The translations under genes and the position numbers were made by a program. The notes below the pieces were generated by a model. It saw nothing but the letters and a program-made list of their open reading frames with translations, did not search any database and had not been told where the DNA came from. Below are positions 17,057-25,106 of a DNA stretch of 64,000 bases, one piece after another. The stretch's first letter is position 1, and every line of letters starts with the position of its first letter. Source of the stretch: Eoetvoesia sp035555955 (GTDB taxonomy: Bacteria; Pseudomonadota; Gammaproteobacteria; Burkholderiales; Burkholderiaceae_B). The stretch is taken from assembly GCF_035555955.1 (NCBI RefSeq), contig NZ_DATMGA010000019.1:7331-71330 (forward strand). The letters run 5' to 3'.

Positions 17057-18505
17057 ATGAAGCTGTTTCGTACCGAACACGATTTACTCGGAAACCGCGA
17101 GGTTCCCGCCGATGTTTATTACGGGGTGCACACACTAAGAGCCAAAGAGAACTTCCAGATTTCCGGCATTCCGGTATCGGCGTATCCGCAACTGGTGTTC
17201 GCGCTGGCCGCCGTGAAAGAGGCCGCGGCCGAGGCCAACTACGGGTTGGGACTGCTGCCGGTCGACAAATACAAGGCCATTGTGGCGGCCTGCGAGGAAA
17301 TCCGCCAGGGCGCCCTGGAAGACCAGTTCGTGGTCGACGTCATCCAGGGCGGGGCGGGGACCTCCACCAACATGAACGCCAACGAGGTCATTTGCAACCG
17401 CGCGCTGGAAATCATGGGCCATCAGCGCGGCGAATACCAGTTCCTGCATCCGAACGAGGATGTGAACATGGCGCAAAGCACCAACGATGTGTATCCCACG
17501 GCCATACGCATTGCCACCTGCCTGGGCATTCATCGCCTGCTGGAAGCCATGGAGCATTTGCGTGGCGAATTCGCGGCCAAGGCGCTGGAGTTCGCCGACA
17601 TGCTCAAGATAGGCCGCACGCAGCTGCAGGACGCCGTGCCCATGACACTGGGGCAGGAATTCTCTACCTACGCGCTGATGCTGGAAGAAGACATGTCCCG
17701 CCTGCGCGAAGCCGAATTGCTCATCCACGAAATCAATCTTGGCGCAACGGCCATCGGCACCGGCATCACCGCCCACCCCGCCTACGCGGCCAAGGCGCTG
17801 GAAGCCCTGAAGCGCATTACGGGCATCGAGCTGATCACGGCGCCGAACCTGATCGAGGCCACGCAGGACTGCGGCGCCTTTGTGCAATTGTCGGGGGTGC
17901 TCAAGCGCATTGCCGTCAAGCTGTCCAAGATCTGCAACGACTTGCGCCTGCTTTCCAGCGGCCCGCGCGCCGGCTTCGGCGAAATCAACCTGCCGCCCAT
18001 GCAGGCCGGCTCGTCGATCATGCCGGGCAAGGTCAACCCCGTTATTCCCGAAGTGGTCAACCAGATAGCCTTCGAAGTGTTCGGCAACGACCTGACCGTC
18101 ACCTTCGCCGCCGAGGGCGGGCAATTGCAGCTCAACGCCTTCGAGCCCATCATCACCCACGCGCTGTTCCGCAGTTTCAAGTACTTGACCAGCGGCTGCT
18201 ATACCCTGGCCGACTTGTGTATCAAGGGAATCACGGCCAATCGCGAGAAGCTGCTTTCCAATATGGAAAACTCGATTTCCCTGGTCACGGCCTTGAACCC
18301 CTACATCGGCTACGAAGCGGCAACTTCGGTGGCGGCCGAGGCCTATGCCAAGGGGACGAGCGTGCGCGAAGTGGTGCTGGAGCGCAAGCTGATGACGCCG
18401 GTCCAGCTTGACGAGGCTTTGCGCCACGAAGTCCTGACCCAGCCCTGGGCTTACGACAAACATGCCGGTGCTGCGGCGAGCGCCGCATCCAAGGAGAACT
18501 CCTGA
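17057..18505 (+). CDS. aspA: Aspartate ammonia-lyase
   Basis: This 482-aa fumarase/aspartase-superfamily enzyme converts L-aspartate to fumarate and ammonia. Family motifs are GTSTNMNANE (101-110), STNDVYPTA (141-149) and the signature loop GSSIMPGKVN (318-327). The length and the N-terminus (FRTEHDLLGNREVPADVYYGVHTLRA) match AspA and not fumarase C, although the two are close. ATG 17057 follows AGAGGA. Its place directly after the carbamoyl-amino-acid hydrolase makes it the final step from carbamoyl-aspartate to fumarate. Ammonia release here would let the pathway serve as a nitrogen as well as a carbon source. Confidence 0.92.
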   Translation: MKLFRTEHDLLGNREVPADVYYGVHTLRAKENFQISGIPVSAYPQLVFALAAVKEAAAEANYGLGLLPVDKYKAIVAACEEIRQGALEDQFVVDVIQGGAGTSTNMNANEVICNRALEIMGHQRGEYQFLHPNEDVNMAQSTNDVYPTAIRIATCLGIHRLLEAMEHLRGEFAAKALEFADMLKIGRTQLQDAVPMTLGQEFSTYALMLEEDMSRLREAELLIHEINLGATAIGTGITAHPAYAAKALEALKRITGIELITAPNLIEATQDCGAFVQLSGVLKRIAVKLSKICNDLRLLSSGPRAGFGEINLPPMQAGSSIMPGKVNPVIPEVVNQIAFEVFGNDLTVTFAAEGGQLQLNAFEPIITHALFRSFKYLTSGCYTLADLCIKGITANREKLLSNMENSISLVTALNPYIGYEAATSVAAEAYAKGTSVREVVLERKLMTPVQLDEALRHEVLTQPWAYDKHAGAAASAASKENS

Positions 18506-18507
18506 TC

Positions 18508-19191
18508 ATGACAGACGCTTTCTCGCCGAGTGAGTGCGGCCGCGCGGTTGCCGCGGCGCTGTTCGATACGGGTTGCGTCATGGCGCGCCGGGACGAGCCC
18601 TTCCGGCTGCCGTCCGGATGGGCCAGTCCCGTGTACATGGACTGCCGCCGCCTCATTTCCTTTCCCGCCGTGCGCCGCGACCTGGTCGCCCGGGGTTTGC
18701 AATTGCTGCGCGACCAGGGCGCGTTGCAGGATGTCGTCTCGGTAGCCGGCGGCGAGGCCAGCGGCATCGCGCTGGCGGCCTGGATGGCCGAGGCGCTCGA
18801 CCTGCCGCTGGAATACGTGCGCAAGAAGCAGGCGGGGCAGACCCGCATCGTGGGCGTGGTCAAGCCGGGCGACAAGGTGTTGATGGTGGACGACCTGATG
18901 GCCGCGGGCCAGTCCAAGGTGGCGTTCTGCAAGGCGCTTGCCGCCGCCGGCGCGGTGGTCGAGGACTTGTTCGTCGTCTTCGATTACGCGGCGTTTCCCA
19001 ACCGTCATATCCTGGATGCCCTGAAGCTGCGCGTGCACGCGCTGGCCACCTGGCGCGACGTGCTTGCCGTGGCGCGCGAGCAGGGCCGCCTGGATGCCGC
19101 GGCACTGAAAGAACTGGCCGAATTCCTGGACGATCCGGCGGGGTGGTCGCAGGCCCATGGTGGAATCGCGGCCTACCATTACGATAAATAA
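18508..19191 (+). CDS. pyrE: Orotate phosphoribosyltransferase
   Basis: This 227-aa type I phosphoribosyltransferase joins orotate and PRPP to orotidine 5'-phosphate. The PRPP-binding motif is VLMVDDLMAAGQSK (124-137), and the flexible-loop lysines are in YVRKKQAGQ (103-111). It starts 2 bases after the aspartase stop with AAGGAG upstream, so it is part of the operon. In an orotate-using operon it would send imported orotate to UMP, beside degradation by the upstream genes. The motif differs slightly from the common VIVDDVISAGT form. Whether this is the only pyrE of the cell cannot be told from the window. Confidence 0.88.
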   Translation: MTDAFSPSECGRAVAAALFDTGCVMARRDEPFRLPSGWASPVYMDCRRLISFPAVRRDLVARGLQLLRDQGALQDVVSVAGGEASGIALAAWMAEALDLPLEYVRKKQAGQTRIVGVVKPGDKVLMVDDLMAAGQSKVAFCKALAAAGAVVEDLFVVFDYAAFPNRHILDALKLRVHALATWRDVLAVAREQGRLDAAALKELAEFLDDPAGWSQAHGGIAAYHYDK

Positions 19192-19238
19192 GCGGACTGG
19201 CGCCTATGCGGTCGAACAAGAAAGAAAGGTAAGGGAAA

Positions 19239-20141
19239 ATGGACGCCAGTATCAAAAGATTCAAGTCGTCGGTGGACTATGTGTCTTTGGGCGACCGCCT
19301 GCGCGCCTACCGCATCGGCGCTTCGCTTCAGGCCGAAGACGTCGCCGAGCGCCTTGGCGTTTCGCGCGCGGCAGTCTACCGCATGGAAAAAGGCGAGATC
19401 GTCAAGATCGAGATGCTCGAGCGGCTGGCCCATCTGTTGGGCACCTCCATCGCCTCGCTGCTGGGCGTCGAAGTCGAATACTACGCCAACGCCTGGGGCT
19501 TTTTCGAACGCATGCACCAGATCGAGCGGGCTTCAGAGCGTATCTTCGCGCATTTCGAACCCATCTCACTGCTGCTGACTTCCGACAGCTATCTGGAGCA
19601 TCTGCGCACCATGCTGCTCGAAGCCACGCCGGCCCAGGTCGGCGGGGTGCTCAAGTCCAAAGAAGTCGATGAGGTCATCCGGCTCATCATCGAGCGCAAG
19701 CATTCGTTCGAAGAGCGCCATCCTCACGTGCTGAGCCTGATCGGCCTGCAGGAGCTCGAGCATTTCATGCAAATAGGCCTGGTCGGACGTACCAACCTGC
19801 CGGCGAGTGTGCGGACCGAGCGCCGCAAAGCCGCGCGCCACGAGGTAAGCCGCATGGCCGACCTCATGGAAAGCGAGCCTTTGAACGTGCAGATCGGCCT
19901 GGTCGACGATTCCATGCCTTCCTCGACCTACCAGATCTTCGTCGGGGCCAAGCACAAGATATTGGCGGTCAGCCCTTTCCACATGGGCGCGCTGCCCAAT
20001 GTGCGCAATGGCATCGCCACGATCACCGCGGCGCCGGAGGCTCTGAAGGTCTACGAGGGAATGATTTCCAGGCTTTGGAAAGGAGCGTACAAAGGCAAGA
20101 CGGGCGCCGCCCATTTGCGCCAGTTGCTGGCTAGGCTTTGA
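19239..20141 (+). CDS. XRE-family transcriptional regulator with large C-terminal domain
   Basis: This 300-aa protein has an N-terminal helix-turn-helix of XRE/Cro type (about residues 17-72, LGDRLRAYRIGASLQAEDVAERLG then SRAAVYRMEKGE). A domain of about 220 residues follows that I cannot assign; it contains the segment LNVQIGLVDDSMPSSTYQIFVG near residue 215 and probably senses a ligand. It sits 47 bases after pyrE on the same strand and is the best candidate for local control of the orotate operon. The ligand and the sign of regulation are unknown. Confidence 0.78.
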   Translation: MDASIKRFKSSVDYVSLGDRLRAYRIGASLQAEDVAERLGVSRAAVYRMEKGEIVKIEMLERLAHLLGTSIASLLGVEVEYYANAWGFFERMHQIERASERIFAHFEPISLLLTSDSYLEHLRTMLLEATPAQVGGVLKSKEVDEVIRLIIERKHSFEERHPHVLSLIGLQELEHFMQIGLVGRTNLPASVRTERRKAARHEVSRMADLMESEPLNVQIGLVDDSMPSSTYQIFVGAKHKILAVSPFHMGALPNVRNGIATITAAPEALKVYEGMISRLWKGAYKGKTGAAHLRQLLARL

Positions 20142-20300
20142 TTCCGCCGGCCGGCGGGGCTGCGTGTTTGGTGGCGCCGGCCGCTTGTGTTACTGTAATT
20201 TTTTTGGTTTTTCGATGCCGTCCGGTGCTTGCGCCAGCCAGGTTCCAATGGGGGATCCTGCCGGCATTCCGATCCCGTTTTGATGTGGAGCTGTCACGAA

Positions 20301-20627
20301 ATGACGTTTAAAGAAATTGCGCAACGTTTTGAGCGTTCAGAGTCGGGTAGCGACTCATTCAAAATCTTCTACAAAGAGGCGTTCAACCTCATGAAGTCCG
20401 ATCCGCAGAATGCGGGCCTGTATTTCGTGGTGGGCGTCGCGGCTCAGACCTACGTCATCAAGTACGAAGACCAGGCCGTCGATCCCGATTTCGCGGATCG
20501 CGCCAAGTCGACGCTGGAAGGCTTCAACAAGCGGCTGCAAGAGGCACTGGAAAAGAGCGCCGACGAACGCCTGCGCATTCTGGGCGAAGTGGCCGTCGAC
20601 TACGAATGGAAGGTCGACGCGTTCTAG
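20301..20627 (+). CDS. Conserved-looking hypothetical protein, 108 aa
   Basis: This small soluble protein is not recognised. It is charged and mostly helical in composition (MTFKEIAQRFERSESGSDSF, then a segment LYFVVGVAAQTYVIKYEDQ near residue 41), with no signal peptide or membrane helix. The ATG at 20301 is preferred over the in-frame 20229 start because coding character begins there; GGAG lies upstream at 20287-20290. It ends 12 bases from the convergent stop of the DUF2007-like gene. Codon use matches the neighbours, so it is probably a real core gene. Confidence 0.6.
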   Translation: MTFKEIAQRFERSESGSDSFKIFYKEAFNLMKSDPQNAGLYFVVGVAAQTYVIKYEDQAVDPDFADRAKSTLEGFNKRLQEALEKSADERLRILGEVAVDYEWKVDAF

Positions 20628-20639
20628 CAAGGCCGCCGG

Positions 20640-20873
20640 TCAGGGCCTGACGCCGTCCCGGATGAAGGGCTCCAGCAGCTCGCGCGCAAGCTCGGCATCT
20701 TCATGGGCCACCAGCAATATGCTTTCGTTCAGGCTGACCGACAGAGGCCCCGGATACATCGACCCGAAAGCCTGCCCCTGCATGACATACCGGATATTGT
20801 GCGCATCCATGAGCGCCGCGATCACCGTTGCTTCGCTTGGCGATTGCGGCGTGTAGACGGGTGTCATTTCCAT
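20640..20873 (-). CDS. DUF2007-like putative signal-transducing protein
   Basis: This 77-aa protein has the compact pattern of the DUF2007 family (ferredoxin-like fold, VYTPQSPSEATVIAALMDAHNIRYVMQ then an LLVAHEDAELARELL end). Family members bind no known ligand and their role is unclear. AAGGAAA lies about 8 bases upstream of ATG 20873, which decides this start over 20909 and 20867. Confidence 0.65.
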   Translation of the reverse strand: MEMTPVYTPQSPSEATVIAALMDAHNIRYVMQGQAFGSMYPGPLSVSLNESILLVAHEDAELARELLEPFIRDGVRP

Positions 20874-21108
20874 AGCGGGTTTCCTTGAGCCGGGGCGCGC
20901 CGGGCGCATCCTTCTGCGTCGGCGTGCCGCATTGCGTGTCCTTGCGCAAGCACATCATCCCCCATTTGGCCCGTAGGCGCCATGTAATTCTTCCAATCGT
21001 TTCCGGCCAGACCGCGTGGCAAACGGGCACGGCGGCTGGTCCGCGCGTTTCTTAAGGGTAAACGCTGGGCAAATCGTGCTTGCCCAAAAAGCCGCCCTTG
21101 TCTACACT

Positions 21109-21132
21109 TTCCATTACGTATACGTAATGGAA
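21109..21132. promoter_or_regulatory. Perfect 24-bp palindrome, probable MarR operator
   Basis: TTCCATTACGTA and its exact reverse complement TACGTAATGGAA meet without a spacer. The site is 33 bases upstream of the Rieske oxygenase ATG, where it would overlap the promoter or transcript start. The operon ends with a MarR-family gene, and MarR dimers bind palindromes of this size, so repression by that protein is the natural reading. Confidence 0.65.
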
Positions 21133-21165
21133 TTCACCATTGTCATGCACTCTGGAGACTGAACG

Positions 21166-22197
21166 ATGTGGCCTGAAAATGCTTGGTATGTGGCGGCTTT
21201 TTCTTCCGAAGTCCAAGGCGGGCTGCTGGCCCGCAAATTCCTGGGGAAAGCCGTTGTGCTGTATCGCCGCGGCGACGATACCGTCGCCGCTTTGGAAGAC
21301 CGCTGCGCCCACCGGCGGCTGCCGCTTTCTTTCGGTTATGTGGAAAACGATCAGGTCGTCTGTGGGTACCACGGCATGGCGTTCAATGGGCAAGGGCAGT
21401 GCACGCGCATTCCGGGCCAGGAAAAAATCCCCGCCTCGGCCTGTGTCCGGTCGTTTCCCGTCGTCGAGCGCGATCGGCTGTTATGGATATGGATGGGCGA
21501 TCCCTCACTGGCCGATCCGGGCCTTGTTCCGGACATGGGCCGGCTGAACCACCCCGACTGGATCCCCAGCCAGGGCTATTGCCATTTGAACGCCGACTAT
21601 CGCCTGCTCAACGACAACCTGCTCGATCTTTCGCACGTGGCTTTCGTGCATGGACGGACCATAGGCAATGCGGCCGTGGCCGAGTCCCCCATCGAGGTGT
21701 CCCAGCAGGGCAGCGTCGTGCGCGTGCACCGCGATGTCGTGGGCGCCATGGCGCCGCCGTTCTACACCTACCTGGGCAAGTACGCCAAGCCCATTCACCG
21801 CTGGCATACGGTCAATTACCACGCGCCGTCGATCTGCGTGATCGAGGTCGGCTGCCGGGCGCTGCACGAAGGCGACGGCCTGGGCGAGATCACGGGCTGC
21901 GTCATGCACCTGGCCACGCCCGAAACCGCAAGCTCCACGCATTATTTCTGGGCGTTCGTGCGCAATTTCCGCCAGGACGACGAGTTCCTTACGCGCTATA
22001 TCCAGGAGGCCGTGGACGCAACGCACAACGAGGACAAGGTGGTGGTCGAACTGCAGCAGTCGGCGCTGACGCCCGATGAGTGCGATAATCCCGTCCAGAC
22101 CGCCATCGCCGTGGATAGCGGCCCCATACGCGGGCGGCGCGTGCTGCAGGCCATGATGGCCGACGAACAGCGCGAGCGCGCTCCCGCCTTGCCATAG
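21166..22197 (+). CDS. Rieske aromatic O-demethylase oxygenase component (VanA-like)
   Basis: This 343-aa Rieske non-heme iron oxygenase resembles vanillate O-demethylase VanA and dicamba monooxygenase. The [2Fe-2S] ligands are C47, H49, C66 and H69 (CAHRR, then CGYHG). The mononuclear iron site is NDNLLDLSHVAFVH, with H157 and H162. GGAG precedes the ATG. No VanB-type reductase gene is in the window, so electrons must come from a protein encoded elsewhere. A palindrome lies in its promoter and a MarR gene lies 31 bases downstream. A methoxylated aromatic acid or phenol is the likely substrate; vanillate is one possibility. Confidence 0.85.
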   Translation: MWPENAWYVAAFSSEVQGGLLARKFLGKAVVLYRRGDDTVAALEDRCAHRRLPLSFGYVENDQVVCGYHGMAFNGQGQCTRIPGQEKIPASACVRSFPVVERDRLLWIWMGDPSLADPGLVPDMGRLNHPDWIPSQGYCHLNADYRLLNDNLLDLSHVAFVHGRTIGNAAVAESPIEVSQQGSVVRVHRDVVGAMAPPFYTYLGKYAKPIHRWHTVNYHAPSICVIEVGCRALHEGDGLGEITGCVMHLATPETASSTHYFWAFVRNFRQDDEFLTRYIQEAVDATHNEDKVVVELQQSALTPDECDNPVQTAIAVDSGPIRGRRVLQAMMADEQRERAPALP

Positions 22198-22228
22198 CCA
22201 CGTTGTCATTTCACAAGCAAGCTGTTCC

Positions 22229-22765
22229 ATGCCCATGACCGCAGCGCAGCGTATCCCCCATGAATTGAATGACCACCCCGGGCATTTGCTGCGCCGCGCC
22301 CAGCAGATCGTGGTGGCGTCGTTCTACGACAATGTCGGCCGCGACAGCCTGACGCCTCTGCAATACGCCTTGCTGGTGGCGCTGGATGAAAACCCCGGCA
22401 TCGACCAGGTTACGCTGGCCAAGCTGGTGGCCCTGGACAACTCGACTACCGCCGAGACTGCGGTTCGGCTCGAGGCCAAGGGTCTTATCGTGCGCGAGCT
22501 TTACATCGAAAAGCGCCGCCAGCGGCGTTTGTCCCTGACCCGCGCCGGCCAGGAGGTGCTGGAAGGTATGCAGGGCGGCATCCAGAACATGAAGAACCAG
22601 CTGCTTGCCCGGCTTGCGCCGGACGAACAGGAACTGTTCCTGCGCCTTTTGCGCGACTTCGTGAACGCCGAAGGCGCGTCGCCCGACGATGACGCCGCGC
22701 ATGTGACCGGCCGGCGCGCCCTGCCGCAGGCGGCGCTCGGCGCGTCCCGGAAAGGCAACAAATAG
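22229..22765 (+). CDS. MarR-family transcriptional regulator
   Basis: This 178-aa winged-helix regulator has the MarR pattern: LTPLQYALLVALDENPGIDQVTLAKLVALDNSTTAETAVRLE recognition region (about 40-82), then the wing DPR-like segment EKRRQRRLSLTRAGQ. It follows the Rieske oxygenase by 31 bases and probably controls it through the palindrome at 21109-21132. Phenolic acids are common MarR ligands. Two in-frame ATGs (22229 and 22235) are possible starts. Confidence 0.85.
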   Translation: MPMTAAQRIPHELNDHPGHLLRRAQQIVVASFYDNVGRDSLTPLQYALLVALDENPGIDQVTLAKLVALDNSTTAETAVRLEAKGLIVRELYIEKRRQRRLSLTRAGQEVLEGMQGGIQNMKNQLLARLAPDEQELFLRLLRDFVNAEGASPDDDAAHVTGRRALPQAALGASRKGNK

Positions 22766-22791
22766 CCAGCGGGACGCGGCGGGAAGCAGGT

Positions 22792-23967
22792 TTAGACGCC
22801 TGGATCCTTGAAGTGCTCGATCTTGTCGAATTCCACGTTGTAGATCTGGCCGTCGACCTTCTCGGCCTTGCGGATATACACGTTCTGCACGACGTCGCGG
22901 GTTTGCGGGTCGATGCTCATGGGGCCGCGCGGGCTCGTCCAGCTGGCGCCCTTCATGGCCGCCAGGAGCTGGTCGCCCGTGGCGTTGGGGCCGGCTTTTT
23001 TCAGCGCCGCATAAATAAGATGCATGCCGTCATAGCCGCCCACCGACATGAAGTTGGGCCGCATGCTGTTATTGGTAAGCTTTCTGAACGCGGCGACATA
23101 GGCCTTGTTCTCGGGCGAGTCGTGGGCGGTCGAGTAGTGCTGGGAAGTGATGATGCCCAGCGCCTCGTCGCCCATGCTGGGCAGCAGGTCGTCGTCCAGC
23201 ACGTCGCCGGTGGCGATCAGCTTGATGCCCGCGGCGGCCAGCCCGCGCTGTGCGAACTGCTTCATCAGCGTACTGCCCTGGCCGGAGGGAACGAAGACGA
23301 AGACCGCATCGGGCTTCAGGTCTTTGACACGCTGCAAAAACGGCGAGAAGTCGGGGTTCTGCTGCGGGATGCGCAGATTGCCCAGGATCTTGCCGCCGCC
23401 TTCCGTGAAGCGTTTGGTGAAGACCTTCTCGGCATCGTGGCCCGGTCCGAAATCGGATACCAGCGTCACGACCGACTTGATGTGGGAGTTAGGGTTTTTG
23501 GCCGCCCAGTCGGCCAGGGGCGCGGTGGTCTGGGGCAATGTCATGGAGGTGCGCACGATATATGGCGACTTCTGCATGATGGACGACGTGCCCGCCGCCA
23601 TCACGACCATGGGCGTCTTGGATTGCGTGGCGATGGGCGCCGCGGCAAAGGCGAGCGGCGTCAGGCCGAAACCGGCAATGACATTGACCTTTTCCTGCAC
23701 GACAAGCTCTTGCGCCAGGCGCTTGGTGGTTTCAGGCTGGATGCCGCCATCGTCCTTGACGATGAGCTGGATCTGGCGGCCGTCCACTTTGTCGCCGTTC
23801 TGCTGCATATACAGCCGGGCGGCGGCTTCGACCTGCTTGCCGGTCGAGGCGAAGGGGCCCGTCATGGGAATGATCAGGCCGATCTTGAACGGTTCGGCGG
23901 CATGGCTCGCCAGGGGTGTCGTGGCCAGGCACGCGGTGGCCAATGCCGTCAATAATGCTTTTTTCAA
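22792..23967 (-). CDS. ABC transporter periplasmic binding protein (branched-chain amino acid/aromatic type)
   Basis: This 391-aa type I periplasmic binding protein (LivJ/Peripla_BP_6 family) has a signal peptide starting LKKALLTALATACLATTP and cut near SHA. The start is set to TTG 23967 because GGAG lies 6 bases before it and it begins a normal signal peptide; the ATG at 24015 would put 16 hydrophilic residues in front. The mature protein opens FKIGLIIPMTGPFASTGK, typical of the family. It is the last gene of the ring-cleavage operon, so it probably binds the aromatic substrate for uptake. No permease or ATPase genes accompany it here. Confidence 0.82.
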   Translation of the reverse strand: MKKALLTALATACLATTPLASHAAEPFKIGLIIPMTGPFASTGKQVEAAARLYMQQNGDKVDGRQIQLIVKDDGGIQPETTKRLAQELVVQEKVNVIAGFGLTPLAFAAAPIATQSKTPMVVMAAGTSSIMQKSPYIVRTSMTLPQTTAPLADWAAKNPNSHIKSVVTLVSDFGPGHDAEKVFTKRFTEGGGKILGNLRIPQQNPDFSPFLQRVKDLKPDAVFVFVPSGQGSTLMKQFAQRGLAAAGIKLIATGDVLDDDLLPSMGDEALGIITSQHYSTAHDSPENKAYVAAFRKLTNNSMRPNFMSVGGYDGMHLIYAALKKAGPNATGDQLLAAMKGASWTSPRGPMSIDPQTRDVVQNVYIRKAEKVDGQIYNVEFDKIEHFKDPGV

Positions 23968-24062
23968 TGTCTTCTCCAGGGAATGTTTGTTTTTGGATTG
24001 CCGTAGTCGATACATCGACCGTGAGCATGTCGCAAAGAAAGTTGAATGGCGGGCAGTCCTCC

Positions 24063-25106
24063 TTATGCGGATTTCAGCTGGGTTTCGGGGGATTGGGCGG
24101 CAAGCAGGTCGAGCGCCACGTCGACGATCATGTCTTCCTGGCCGCCCACCATCTTGCGCCGGCCCAGTTCCACCAGGATGTCCACGGTCTTCAGGCCGTA
24201 TTTGGCGGCGGCGACTTCGGCGTGGCGCAGGAAGCTGGAGTACACGCCGGCATAGCCCAGGGCCAGGGTTTCGCGATCGACCCGCACCGGCCTGTCCTGC
24301 AGCGGACGCACCAGATCGTCGGCGGCGTCCATGAGTTTGTAAAGATCGCAGCCATGGTTCCAGCCCAGGCGTTCGGCCGCGGCAATAAAGACTTCCAGCG
24401 GTGCATTGCCGGCGCCGGCGCCCATGCCGGCAAGGCTGGCGTCGATGCGGTCGCAGCTTTCCTCGACGGCCACGATGGAATTGGCCACGCCCAGGCTCAG
24501 GTTGTGGTGGGCATGCATGCCGGTCTGGGTCTCGGGCTTGAGCACATCCTTGAAGGCGCGGAAGCGGTCGCGCACGTCGTTCATGCCCAGCGCGCCGCCC
24601 GAATCGACCACGTACACGCAGGTGGCGCCGTAGTCTTCCATGAGCTTGGCCTGCCTGGCCAGGTTGGCGGGCGTGGTCATGTGGCTCATCATGAGGAAGC
24701 CAACGGGGTCCATGCCCAGTTCGCGGGCGTATTCGAGATGCTGGCGCGAGACGTCCGCTTCGGTGCAGTGCGTGGCGACCCGCACGACGCGCGCGCCCGC
24801 GTCGAAGGCGCGGCGCAGGTCATGCGTGGTGCCGATGCCGGGCAGCAGCAGGGTGGCGATTTTCGCCTGCTTGACGCATTCGGCGGCGGCCTCGATCCAC
24901 TCCACGTCGCTGTGCGCGCCGAAGCCGTAATTGAAGCTCGAGCCTTCGAGTCCGTCGCCATGGGCGACTTCCAGGCTGTCGACGCCGGCCTGGTCGAGCG
25001 CGGTGGCGATGGCCTTGACGTTTTCGACGCTGTATTGGTGGCGGATGGCGTGGCTGCCGTCGCGCAGGGTGACGTCGGAAATATAGAGTTTTTTATTCGC
25101 GGCCAT
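24063..25106 (-). CDS. dmpG: 4-Hydroxy-2-oxovalerate aldolase
   Basis: This 347-aa DRE-TIM metal-dependent aldolase (DmpG/MhpE/BphI) cleaves 4-hydroxy-2-oxovalerate to pyruvate and acetaldehyde. The metal and catalytic motif is TLRDGSHA (13-20), with an HAHHN pair of ligands (H198, H200). A C-terminal DmpG communication domain starts after about residue 275. Its ATG overlaps the stop of the acetaldehyde dehydrogenase gene by one base (TAATG), as in meta-pathway operons where the two enzymes form a complex that channels acetaldehyde. Confidence 0.93.
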   Translation of the reverse strand: MAANKKLYISDVTLRDGSHAIRHQYSVENVKAIATALDQAGVDSLEVAHGDGLEGSSFNYGFGAHSDVEWIEAAAECVKQAKIATLLLPGIGTTHDLRRAFDAGARVVRVATHCTEADVSRQHLEYARELGMDPVGFLMMSHMTTPANLARQAKLMEDYGATCVYVVDSGGALGMNDVRDRFRAFKDVLKPETQTGMHAHHNLSLGVANSIVAVEESCDRIDASLAGMGAGAGNAPLEVFIAAAERLGWNHGCDLYKLMDAADDLVRPLQDRPVRVDRETLALGYAGVYSSFLRHAEVAAAKYGLKTVDILVELGRRKMVGGQEDMIVDVALDLLAAQSPETQLKSA

